The notes under the pieces: model-generated
Databases searched by the model: none
Seen by the model: the letters and a program-made list of their open reading frames with translations, nothing else
Told to the model about the DNA's origin: nothing
Part shown: positions 1-7,531 of the stretch, in pieces
How positions within the stretch are numbered: the first letter of the stretch is position 1
Layout: every line of letters starts with the position of its first letter
Made by a program: the position numbers and the translations under genes
Assembly: GCA_028565715.1 (NCBI GenBank)
Contig: JAOXYC010194354.1
Coordinates: 1 to 12,016, forward strand
DNA length: 12,016 nucleotides
Source: Phoronis pallida
Lineage: Eukaryota > Phoronida > Phoronidae
Reading direction: 5' to 3'

Positions 1-325
1 TTAAAAGATACTGTCTCCTCGTTGGTGAGGATCTGGGATCAAAATTCAAATCAGCTTCAAATTTTGTGTATGAGTCCATTGATGAATAAAATTAACCTGC
101 ATCTGAGTAAAAAAATTCAAAAATCTTGAGAGCTTTTTATCCCAAAAAAGTCTAACTCTGTCTGCAGACAGAGTTAGAATTGGATACAAAAAGCTCCAAA
201 AAGCCCCTTTACAGATTTTTTTACCAAGATTCAAGTTAGGACTCATCCTCATAGGCTACACAAAATTTCTAGTTGATTTTAATTTTGATCGCAGATCCTC
301 ACTAACGAGGAGACAGTATCTTTAA
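1..325. repeat. Fold-back (palindromic) MITE-like element
   Basis: The left edge and the stretch ending at 325 are inverted copies: positions 1-35 (TTAAAAGATACTGTCTCC...) match the reverse complement of about 291-325 with only a few changes. The similarity continues inward with substitutions and small gaps to a perfect 26-bp palindrome at 152-177 in the exact middle. TTAA stands at both ends, so the element may duplicate or include TTAA on insertion. No transposase is encoded. The long minus-strand frame inside (46-252) is a by-product of the palindrome. The window starts at the element's end, so the left boundary cannot be verified. Confidence 0.85.
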
Positions 326-504
326 GTGATATTGATCGCAGAATTTTTTAAAAGTGATTTTTCTAAATAAATGCATTTGAAGCTACAAATCATCTAGTCA
401 GAAGTATTTAACCTTCTCATCTCGGGAATAAAATGTTGACAGAGTAAATTTCTTTTCTCGTTAAAGTGCATTTTTTCAGCACCAGTATGAACTGAAGATC
501 AGAT

Positions 505-708
505 ATGATGAACGTTAAGACAGTTTTAAAACTAGAATCAGATACAATCATTTATGGTTCCAATCAGTTGAAGTGTAAAAGTTCTAATCACACATTCCAA
601 TGTGGATTTCTTTTATATTCAACAATTGACAACAGCCGAACAACAATAGAACAAGAGATGAACTATGTTGATAAGTCAATGGACCATCAAGTACTTGTGG
701 TTTTATAA
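505..708 (+). CDS. Possible extra exon, unproven
   Basis: An open frame of 67 codons has a mixed, extracellular-looking composition, with two cysteines and an NHT glycosylation sequon. A CAG acceptor at 521-523 would enter this frame in phase 1, the phase used by all later introns of the receptor gene. Against it, the upstream pyrimidine tract is poor and no strong donor leaves the frame in phase 1 (the best-looking one, GTACTT near 692, is phase 0). The frame ends at TAA 706-708. It matches no domain I recognise. It may be a cryptic or lineage-specific exon, or simply chance. Confidence 0.18.
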   Translation: MMNVKTVLKLESDTIIYGSNQLKCKSSNHTFQCGFLLYSTIDNSRTTIEQEMNYVDKSMDHQVLVVL

Positions 709-744
709 GTGGGGTACTTTATATGACAGTAGCAGGCAGGGGAT

Positions 745-756
745 AGGTCATGACCT
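745..756. promoter_or_regulatory. Palindromic nuclear-receptor half-site pair (IR0)
   Basis: AGGTCATGACCT is a perfect 12-bp palindrome of two AGGTCA half-sites with no spacer. It is identical to the sequence known as TREpal, which thyroid-hormone, retinoic-acid and RXR-type receptors bind in vertebrates. It is followed by TTATAAATA (757-765) and an AACCAATCAGG CCAAT-like word. Function here is inferred from the motif alone. Confidence 0.35.
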
Positions 757-1335
757 TATAAATAACCAATCAGGGGGTCGATATTATTGTTCACCTCACA
801 GTAGGCCCATTCTGTGTAATTCCTAATCCTAAGGCAAACAAGAAACAAGGATGGCCTTGGATTTTCTGTTGCACTTTTAAAGGTGCATAAACATTTTGAC
901 CAAAATCTCCCGAAAAACAAATTGTAGTGAAAATCGTTGTACATACCTGTTGTGCTTTAAATTATGAAACCCTTTGACATGCAGCAATTATTTTTGAAAA
1001 ATGTTAAGATTAGCAAAAAAGACTTTTAACGATTTTAAAAAATGCAGCTTTTCATTGCCCAAATATAGTTATTTTAGGCTAAAAAGTGTTAGAGAAGCGC
1101 ATTCCAGTTAATTTGTAGAGCCAGAACTTATGGGATATTCCAAGTATGGTGCATGCAGTTCTATGCAAGTTTCACTGCAATTTATTTTTATGACCTTATG
1201 ATCATGTAAAAGATTTACGTAATTGCATCTTTAACTGACGATTGAAAAGACCACAGTGTTGGGATTAAGAGAGAAATGTTGAAAATGTTTTTTACATGAA
1301 AAACAATCAAATTTCATTTTTTGTACCTTTTGCAG

Positions 1336-1509
1336 AGGTGACCAAGAATGCAACGGATATTCCTCATAAAGCAGTCAAATTTCAAGAAGAAAAGCCTTTC
1401 ATCCATGGTATAGAAGTGAAATGGGAGTTACCTAGTGATTTAAAAGAAAGTGTTGCTATGGTTACTGTTCATTGCTGTGAAACGGAGAGAGTGGACTTGA
1501 CCAAGCCAG
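1336..1509 (+). CDS. Receptor exon: N-terminal half of FN3 domain
   Basis: The acceptor TTTTGCAG lies after a pyrimidine-rich run and the donor is CCAG|GTAAG. The 58 codons run from EVTKNATDIP through GIEVKWELPSDL to DLTKPG. The tryptophan in VKWELP is the conserved B-strand tryptophan of FN3 domains, and VAMVTVHCC fits the C strand. NAT is a glycosylation sequon. The frame remains open upstream through the acceptor, giving a false start at 1296. An acceptor two bases further on (1338) is possible but would break phase 1. The frame also runs on past the donor to 1733, which is intron read-through. Confidence 0.85.
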
Positions 1510-4500
1510 GTAAGATTTTTAAAAATAATTTAATGTATAAAACTTCACGAGCATGTCGGTATAAAATGTGGATTTATTTGTTCGTTACGAGATGTCAAAC
1601 ATCTCTTTATCAGCAACAATGTAAAATGAAAATGCTCTTGAAGTTTTTTATATTTTATTATATTTTAACCACAGTCGGTAACGGCATATTTTATAAAACA
1701 CTAAGAATAATTTATTTGCCACTTTACCTTTGACACATAAGAATTTAGTGAGCCAAGACATATTCAAAACTTTTGTTGGCTTCTTGACTGAAAAATTGCA
1801 ATTGAAGTTATGCTATTCAGAAGATAATTAGAAAAAATGTTTTTTTTTTCAAAATTGAGGAACCTGGATATTTTTTAAATAAAAGACAAAATGTTTCGAT
1901 TACATTATCTTCAACATCATTTTCAAGACAATGGCAGCCTAATCTCTGTAATCTGATAATTAAAACATGATTCATCTGACACATTCGTACAGTTTGAATT
2001 ATTTTATAGACAACCCACCTCCCTACCATAGCCGATACTATAGCTGAGTCTACTGGGTCAACCAGTAAAGTACTTTGCTCACAGACACAGACACAATGTG
2101 CGGCCGGAGGTAGAATTCGTACTTGGGACGTACATATTAGTTTTATTCCGAGTCTAACACTCAACCAACTGAGCTAATCAGCCTCGCTTCTTTGCTTTTA
2201 TAATAACATTTTTCTATGTCATCATTACTTATTTTACATTTTAGATGGAGTGTGTAAGACATTTAATATGACGTCCACTAATGTAACGCGTTACCATATA
2301 CCGGGACTGCACGCTTTCACACGCTACAGAATATGGCTGGAGTTCAACATGAAGTCTGGAATGAGGTATTACAGTGAACATCATCTTGATGTTCGAACCG
2401 ACGGTGTTGGTAAGTTTAAATAGAAAGATACCGTAAAAGTTTTCCAATTTTCGGACAAAAATAATATTAATCAAAACTGACTAATTTTGGATTTTTTTTA
2501 AATTAAAACTGCTCATTATTTTGTTTTTGAGCACACTACTTTTAGGCTCATCACTTTTTTTTGTTAATACATGATGCGATAGGACATACTTGAAATTTGA
2601 ATCAAAAGATTTCCACTGTCATTTTGTGTTTGATCCCCATCAAACTGTACCAACATTCCAATAATAGTAAGAAAGTTCAAATACCATGACTTTTTGAAAA
2701 ACTGTTAAAGATTTAGCATCCCAAAGTTAGAAATTCAACTGTTTACTGACCACTTTACACTTACTGATTTTTACCTTTCCTAATTAAAGCGGCCAGAGTT
2801 TTAATCCTGAGGTTTCGGTACATGTCTCGTTTTAAAGCAACTTCATTAGACTTGAACTTGTTGAATAAAAACAAAAATCTAGAATTCTTTTGGAATAATG
2901 AGTTGTTAATAACTGACCTGTCCTTGTTTATTTCAGTGTGCAACTGTGACCCGCATGGCACTGTTCCGGGAACAACATGTGACCAACACACGGGACGGTG
3001 CGAGTGTAAAGAACCCCATTTTACGGGTCTGAGTTGTGACATGTGTATGCCGGGGTTTTTCCATGATGACAAGTCTGAACACACTGTATGTCTTGCATGT
3101 CCATGTACTACCCTGAGGTCTGGGGATGACACAAGTTGTGTTTATAGTAAGTGAATATTCAAAGCGTCTTTGGAATTTACTATCTGGTCTGTATAATTTG
3201 ATGTGTTGATTATTCAAGTCATGGTCTTTTGGTTTCAAGTACAAAGTCTGAATCGCTCGATGACTTCAACACAGCTTTTGAAATATCTGGCCACGCATAA
3301 CCACCCATCACCATTTTCAATGAATTATATTTTTCTATTCTATTTGGCTCCCGTATATTTTCTCCAGTTTAGAAGATGAAATAAGGTTTATTCAAAACGC
3401 TTAAATAAATGTATCTGGTATTTTTTACATAGTTTACACGGTCACTTTTTCTGGTGTAATTTTACCCTGAAGCAACTTGCGCCAGCACAAATGACTATCC
3501 TGCTCCAGGTTAAATTTAACTGTGTGACCATGTACTGGTGTTAAGGAGGAAGTGGCAAACTGGGATTGCATGCGCACAATCATCATAGGCAGTTTAAATT
3601 GTAATCATTTTTGACATGGAAACATTTTCTTGAACAGCCTCTGCCCGTGTCAGGCAATTAGCATAACATTCGTATTGTTTAAACTAGCGCAATTTGTTCC
3701 AGGGTAAATCTGCACCAGTTTTAAGTGACCGTGTGTCCGATGTATACAAAACTGGCGCAAGTTGCGCTGGGGTAAATTTACACCTGGTGCAAATGACCGT
3801 GTGACCAATGCATTACACAAAAATTTGTTTTGTTTTTATTATTACATATCGGGCAAAACCAACCATTTTTGTTGCAATTGAGTGCATGCGCCTAATTGTG
3901 GGTATGCACCTAGTGGTTAACATATCAAAAATGCGCCTAGTATATCCGGAGCGCCCAGTTATGGGTCTTTTCGCAGAACCTTTAGGCCCATCGCCTATTT
4001 GGCGGGAATTTGAGTTGACAAATTTTGAGAAAAATGCATTTGGCATATAGGGGCATGTGCTTAATTGCGAAGCTATACGGTCAAGGTTATATCAACCGGC
4101 CTCTATGACTAATGATTAAAACTTTATTTTCCAGTTCCAGGAGGTGCCATTAAATGCAGTCACTGTGTGCCACCATATACTGGGAGGTTGTGTAAGGACT
4201 GTATTGCTGGCTATTATAAAGGATATGTGTCGACCACGTCCTCACCACACAGGCAGGAGGGATGCCTGCCATGTTCTTGCAATGGGTATGGAGATAAGGA
4301 CAGAAAAGGTGGAGAGTGTGACTCAGATACAGGTGAGTTCACGGACTGATTTACAAAAAAAACTTTTGTCCCATTGTTCATCATTCTCAAATTTATGGCA
4401 TTTTGGTACACATAATTTATTTTATTTTTTTCTTAAATCTTTATGCCAGGTGGCCTCTTCAGCGCCAGGGACACCAAAATATATTTATTTATTAAATACT

Positions 4501-6144
4501 TATCCTGGGTGACCCATTTCAGAAAATGATGGATTTGTGAAAAGAAATGATTAATAAATTCTGTTAAGAAATGGTTTAATTTTGCTGATTTTTTTGTCTG
4601 AAGGTTATGTTTTTACTATCTTTAGGTGGATTTGGTTTTTGTGTTTTTTCTTTGAAAGATTGGACACAGCCTCTTTATTTTGTAGCTGTGGTTGATTAAT
4701 AAAGAAAACATAACTACACTAATAGAAGTGTGGCCATTCAAAGATCTGGTTTTACTTAATTAACCTTTTATAATCATTAAGTTTGCATTAAGTAAGCCAT
4801 TGAGGTAGCTCAGCTGTTTTTCATATCTAGGTCAAATACAGACACTTAATATGTATTTGACATTTGACCTAGATATGAAAATATTCAACTGATGTGTAAT
4901 TGGTAATTTATCAATTTTATCTGATAACATAGTGACAGTGGTTTAGATGCCATGCTGTTTGCCTTACATTTAACTTGACCTAGCTTTAACATTGCTGCAG
5001 TATTAGACTAGTTACCCCTTACCTGCCTGGCTATATAAAGAAAATGGTCGCTAGGTACTTGTCAGTGTATACCTGTCTTACCTGTTCACTGTTAATTACA
5101 GGTGAGTGCTTCTGTACTCAGAACACAGGTGGGAGAAACTGTACAAAGTGTGCTGAGGGATTCAAAGGTGTACCAGGGAACTGCACGCTTATCAACACCT
5201 CAGGTGAGTCGGTCTATTTACCAGAATATTTTTTGAAAAGACAAAAAAATCTCAAAATTTATCCCTTTGTGCCAGTAAAAGTATTACATTTGTTTGTATA
5301 CTTACCCAACTATGTATGCAATGAGTTTTCAGTTTTGGACTACTGTAATTTTCAAAACATTCAATTTTGTTTGTTTTCGTTACTACCAGTATATAGGCTG
5401 TAATCTTACGGACGGTATCCAGGGGCTACAGGGACCAGGGGGCGCTGATTCATAAAATCAGCAGCCGTAAACATAGCAGAAGTTCCCGGATGGTTATAGT
5501 ATTGACTTATCCGGGCTTTTAGCAGTTGCAAACTCAATGGTTTATATGCATGACGTCAGCCGCTGTCCATGAGAATAATAAATGGCATGAAATTGAACAG
5601 CTTTACTGTCTGACAGTTGCATGGCAATAATCGAATTTTAATTTCCTTTAAAGGAAATCATCTGCCTGAAAAATGGAAAAAATCAATTTTAATCAAAATA
5701 TGGACAAGCTATATGATTCAGTTTACTATATTGCTGAATCATGTTTGTAAGATGGATTTATTTTATAGAACAATATTTTATGAATCACCTTCTGTTACAG
5801 ATGCGCATATGAATACAGATTCAAAAATCGTGAAAGAGGACAACAGCGCCACCACTGGGGCAATTATCGGTGTTTCTGTCGTTCTCGGACTCTTGCTGTT
5901 GGCTTTACTTGGCTACATTGCATGGAGAAAATACAAAATATGGAAGCGAAGTCCTGGACAGTTTTGGACTGTTGAGCTATCTCAGGATACCGATGATTTG
6001 ACTCTACCCGCCGAGTCGGACTGGCACGATCATTATAACAGCAGGGATGACACACAGCTTATTAATAGCAACAGTTATACAGGGCGATTCTCAGCGCCCC
6101 CTGGTGAAGAACCTAATCCTTATAGGTCGATAACCATGGCATGA
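1336..6144 (+). CDS. FN3 / laminin-EGF single-pass membrane receptor, MEGF9-like (3' part of gene)
   Basis: Six exons join in one frame: 1336-1509, 2245-2409, 2937-3146, 4135-4332, 5102-5203 and 5801-6144. They give about 396 residues ending at TGA. In order these are an FN3-like domain, three laminin-type EGF repeats with all 24 expected cysteines, a short stalk, one transmembrane helix and a tail of about 72 residues. Every junction is GT-AG and phase 1, as is usual for shuffled extracellular modules. Sequons NAT, NMT, NVT, NCT (twice) and NTS fit a secreted ectodomain. Vertebrate MEGF9 has laminin-EGF repeats, one TM and a short tail, but I know of no FN3 domain in it, so the assignment is by architecture only. 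Attractin or MEGF8 relatives are the alternative, but the tail lacks their known features. The N-terminus and signal peptide lie outside the readable exons. Confidence 0.85.
1510..2244. other. Intron 1 of the visible gene, with SINE insertion
   Basis: A GTAAG donor and a TTTTAG acceptor bound a 735-base intron that splits the FN3 domain. Its right half carries a tRNA-type SINE head in antisense orientation. The left half is AT-rich with no gene that I can see. Confidence 0.8.
2100..2187 (-). repeat. tRNA-derived SINE head (body probably extends left)
   Basis: Read on the minus strand, the segment starts GCGAGGC and then carries TTAGCTCAGTTGGTTGAG (2160-2177), a good RNA polymerase III A box, that is, the D-arm of a tRNA. 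A degraded B box GTACGAATTC follows at 2113-2122. The spacing is tRNA-like, but the acceptor and T stems do not pair well, so it is not a working tRNA gene. A short GTCTGT-type repeat and a less conserved body continue toward about 1950. I could not find target-site duplications, so the left end is uncertain. Confidence 0.7.
2245..2409 (+). CDS. Receptor exon: C-terminal half of FN3 domain
   Basis: After the acceptor ATTTTAG, 55 codons encode DGVCKTFNMTSTNVTRYH followed by IPGLHAFTRYRIWLEF and end in LDVRTDGVG. The spaced pattern Y-x-I-x-x-L-x-x-x-T-x-Y-x-I is the hallmark of FN3 strands E and F, and the final V-R-T fits strand G. There are two sequons (NMT, NVT). The donor is GTTG|GTAAG. The exon is short of the 60-residue mark, so simple frame scans miss it. 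It joins the previous exon in phase 1. Confidence 0.85.
2410..2936. other. Intron 2, nothing notable
   Basis: This 527-base AT-rich intron runs from GTAAG to TTATTTCAG. I see no repeat, RNA gene or coding segment. The frame that opens at 2822 is intron sequence that happens to be open into the next exon. Confidence 0.8.
2937..3146 (+). CDS. Receptor exon: laminin-EGF repeat 1 and start of repeat 2
   Basis: The 70 codons begin VCNCDPHGTVPGTTC. Cysteines at exon residues 2, 4, 15, 22, 24, 34, 37 and 52 reproduce the C-x-C ... TGxCxC ... GxxCdxC ... C spacing of a complete laminin-type EGF repeat (eight cysteines, four disulfides). The motifs HTGRCEC and CDMCMPGFF are typical. Cysteines 55, 57 and 68 open the second repeat. 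The acceptor is TTTATTTCAG and the donor ATA|GTAAGT. Two minus-strand frames over this exon are shadows. Confidence 0.93.
3436..3802. mobile_element. MITE with inverted, internally repeated ends
   Basis: The left end ACACGGTCA (3436-3444) is mirrored by TGACCGTGT (3794-3802), and the inverted match continues inward for about 50 bp, including GGTGTAA.TTTACCC and GCAACTTGCGCCAG. Each end has a second, more diverged unit: about 3490-3535 on the left, and 3687-3735 on the right (GCGCAATTTGTTCCAGGGTA...GACCGTGTG). The element thus has about four copies of a 50-bp unit around a unique centre. It encodes no protein, and I found no clear target-site duplication. Confidence 0.75.
3880..4082 (-). repeat. 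Dispersed repeat, copy 1
   Basis: The segment is locally GC-richer and contains several GCGCCTA / GGCGCAT-type words. The reverse complement of 4040-4082 (GCAATTAAGCACATGCCCCTATA region) resembles 7204-7231 on the + strand, so both are probably copies of one repeat family in opposite orientation. It encodes no protein, and its boundaries are approximate. Confidence 0.45.
4135..4332 (+). CDS. Receptor exon: rest of laminin-EGF repeat 2, start of repeat 3
   Basis: The 66 codons start IPGGAIKCSHCVPPYTGRLC. With cysteines 55, 57 and 68 of the preceding exon they complete repeat 2, which ends at the TGC at 4263-4265. In this repeat the central pair is C-S-H-C, one residue longer than the usual C-x-C. 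Then CLPCSCNGYGD ... GECDSDTG opens repeat 3. The acceptor is TTTTCCAG; a second AG six bases on (4140) would also keep frame and remove two residues. The donor is ACAG|GTGAG. A frame starting at 4144 in another phase is a shadow. Confidence 0.9.
4333..5101. other. Intron 4, with a 20-bp inverted repeat
   Basis: A 769-base intron bounded by GTGAGT and TAATTACAG. It is AT-rich. The only clear structure is the inverted repeat at 4818-4881. I see no gene in it; the open frame at 5044-5100 is intron read-in to the next exon. Confidence 0.8.
4818..4881. repeat. 20-bp perfect inverted repeat
   Basis: Arms at 4818-4837 (TTTTCATATCTAGGTCAAAT) and 4862-4881 are exact reverse complements around a 24-base spacer. 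Each arm contains TATCTAGGTCA, which fits the ROR/Rev-erb-type monomer consensus W-A-W-N-T-R-GGTCA. It could be a small fold-back element or a paired binding site. Confidence 0.7.
5102..5203 (+). CDS. Receptor exon: rest of laminin-EGF repeat 3
   Basis: The 34 codons encode GECFCTQNTGGRNCTKCAEGF and then KGVPGNCTLINTS. The five cysteines complete the third eight-cysteine laminin-EGF repeat, with the last one at 5182-5184. There are three sequons (two NCT, one NTS), two of them overlapping cysteines of the fold. The acceptor is AATTACAG and the donor TCAG|GTGAGT, both phase 1. It is the shortest of the visible exons. Confidence 0.9.
5204..5800. other. Intron 5, with small palindromes and a CRE-like site
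   Basis: A 597-base intron runs from GTGAGT to CTGTTACAG. A GC-richer patch at about 5410-5570 holds short hairpins (GCTGATT/AATCAGC near 5445-5463; CCCGGAT 5485-5491 with ATCCGGG 5509-5515) and TGACGTCA at 5551-5558. It may be a worn repeat. The frame open from 5617 is intron read-in. Confidence 0.7.
5551..5558. promoter_or_regulatory. Perfect cAMP-response-element word TGACGTCA
   Basis: The full 8-bp CRE palindrome, the binding word for CREB/ATF factors, lies in intron 5. Its role is inferred from the word only, and an intronic copy far from a start site may be inert. Confidence 0.2.
5801..6144 (+). CDS. Receptor last exon: stalk, transmembrane helix, cytoplasmic tail
   Basis: After the acceptor CTGTTACAG, 114 residues end at TGA 6142-6144. 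Residues 1-19 are a polar stalk. Residues 20-42 (GAIIGVSVVLGLLLLALLGY...) form one transmembrane helix, coded at about 5857-5925, followed by RKYKIWKR, a positive-inside stop-transfer stretch. The tail of about 72 residues is acidic (LSQDTDDLTL) and contains DDTQLI, matching the [DE]xxxL[LI] sorting signal, and YRSI, matching Yxx-hydrophobic, close to the C-terminus. The end RSITMA is not a classical PDZ ligand. The tail therefore suggests AP-adaptor-mediated traffic rather than enzymatic signalling. Confidence 0.92.
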
Positions 6145-6588
6145 TGGATTGGATTGTGTGGTGATTTTAAATGGGAGCAATCTCATATGTATTGTGCTTG
6201 GATAAATCAAGCTTTTGTTGTTTTAAAATATTGCTGTCTCTAGACCCACTGTCTGAGGCTGAATTTGTGTTGTTAAAGCTCGACTGGAAGGCACTTGACC
6301 ATTTCAATATTTATCAAGATGCATTTTGAGTGTTTTGGCTGACTGCCCTCATAACATCAACGGGAGGTCACAGGCAAAAGGTTAAAAGTCCAAATGTTGT
6401 TCTCTCAGTCACAGATCCAATATAAAAAGACCATGTAAGACTCATTATAAGTTCAATTGGCTGGGCCAGAGTGATGGTTTAAGAAAAAACTTGATAGTTC
6501 TCTGGAACTTTGCAAGCTTAGTTTTGTGTGAGGCTTAACCCTATTCATTGTCGTTGAATTGTAGAATTACAAACAATACAGTTTTTAC

Positions 6589-6594
6589 AATAAA
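6589..6594 (+). terminator. Candidate poly(A) signal AATAAA (proximal)
   Basis: First AATAAA after the receptor stop codon, 445 bases downstream. The sequence after it (TGTACACTGATTTGGTGAGTTG) has modest GT content, so use is plausible but unproven. Confidence 0.35.
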
Positions 6595-7194
6595 TTGAAT
6601 GTTCAAAATGTACACTGATTTGGTGAGTTGACACCTGAAATCACCAGACACAATTCAGTTATGAAAACTTCATACCATTGAACTAGGTTCAGCCACATTA
6701 GTGTTATTTGCTTTGAACTGTTCCCCTTGCATAATAATGAGGTTTGAGTTACCATGGCAAAATGTAAAAATATCCTATATTATGTACACAGCCATAAAAA
6801 ATAGTATTTATCTGTATTAGATACAAAAACATTTTTATATCTAATCAATGCTTTTTGCACTGTGCTTTTTAACCAATATTTAAAAAGTCATTCCACAAAT
6901 AGAAATTATTAATATATTTTAAGAATCGAAAAATCATATCACTTTCCCTGCAATTTAAATTTTCTTCTTTTATTTTTCTTTCAAGTTCTCTTGCAAGTGC
7001 TACATTTCCGAGGATTACCATTCAGAATTTTCCGTTGTTATTGTCGAACTGGAATCTCAAATTATTTTATAAATGGTGCATGTTAGTAGAATAGCTCTAG
7101 ATTGAAAATCCATGTTTTTGTCATAGTCAGAGATTTTATTTTCTACAGTTAGAATTGTATGTAAGATTGTATTTTTTTTATTGAAGTCAGGATA

Positions 7195-7315
7195 CAGTAA
7201 TCGCCCAAATTAAGCGTCTCTGCCCCTATAAGGGCCCCCTTGCCATTTACAGACTTTGCTAGAATAATTTTTCTAAGCATCCGGGGTGCTTAATGGGGCA
7301 AATGCGTTAAATGTT
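7195..7315 (+). repeat. Dispersed repeat, copy 2
   Basis: ACAGTAATCGCCCAAATTAAGCG followed by TGCCCCTATAAGGG resembles the reverse complement of 4040-4082. Within the copy, ATTAAGC (7209-7215) is mirrored by GCTTAAT near 7288, with GC-rich flanks, so the element is a loose inverted repeat. It has no coding capacity. Confidence 0.45.
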
Positions 7316-7531
7316 GTTTCTTTGCATCATCATGATTGGAGCGAGTCTTTTCATTTTAGAGTTGGTTAATTTATTCCCAACATTGTATGTATCACAGACA
7401 AATATAATTATCACTGGTAACTTATTTTATTAGTTTTTGAATGCAAATTGAAATTTTGTTTGTTAATTTCATTAGCAACAGTGTAGTTGTTGCATGTACA
7501 TATAATTATTTGTTGGGTATATTTAATTCTC

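Larger units (their letters stand above)
326..1335. other. Upstream intron or 5' region, no confident gene
   Basis: This stretch lies between the fold-back element and the first recognisable exon. It is AT-rich and mostly structureless. Two things stand out: a 67-codon + strand frame at 505-708 (listed separately) and the palindrome AGGTCATGACCT at 745-756, followed by TATAAATA and CCAAT-like words. It is most likely an intron of the receptor gene, because the exon at 1336 begins in phase 1 and so needs an upstream exon. Confidence 0.5.
3147..4134. other. Intron 3, containing two repeat elements
   Basis: A GTAAGT donor and a TTTTCCAG acceptor bound this 988-base intron. It holds a MITE with repeated ends (3436-3802) and a second repeat (about 3880-4082), both listed separately. 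The open frames on both strands at 3808-4050 lie inside or beside those repeats and are not genes. Confidence 0.8.

Noticed and set aside
46-252. 68-codon minus-strand open frame
   Set aside because: It lies wholly inside the fold-back element and spans its palindromic centre, so both halves derive from one repeated arm. It has no domain.
480-513. Mini-exon reading HQYELKIRYDE after TTTTTTCAG
   Set aside because: The acceptor looks fair, but that frame is not phase 1 and the donor GTTAAG is weak, so it cannot join the exon at 1336 in frame.
1817-2164. 115-codon minus-strand open frame
   Set aside because: Its first third is the SINE tRNA head read as protein and the rest is AT-rich intron. 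There is no coding pattern.
2100-2187. Functional tRNA gene
   Set aside because: The A box is good, but the acceptor, anticodon and T stems do not pair and the B box is degraded.
2761-3244. Two minus-strand open frames across the first LE exon
   Set aside because: They are antisense shadows of a cysteine-rich exon whose + strand reading is unambiguous.
3808-4050. Open frames on both strands
   Set aside because: They lie in repeat sequence within intron 3, on both strands at once, with no domain or splice support.
4144-4512. 122-codon + strand open frame
   Set aside because: It is out of phase with the laminin-EGF frame and runs on into the intron. The 4167-based frame carries the conserved cysteines.
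5864-6055. Minus-strand open frame over the TM exon
   Set aside because: It is a shadow of the transmembrane and tail coding sequence.
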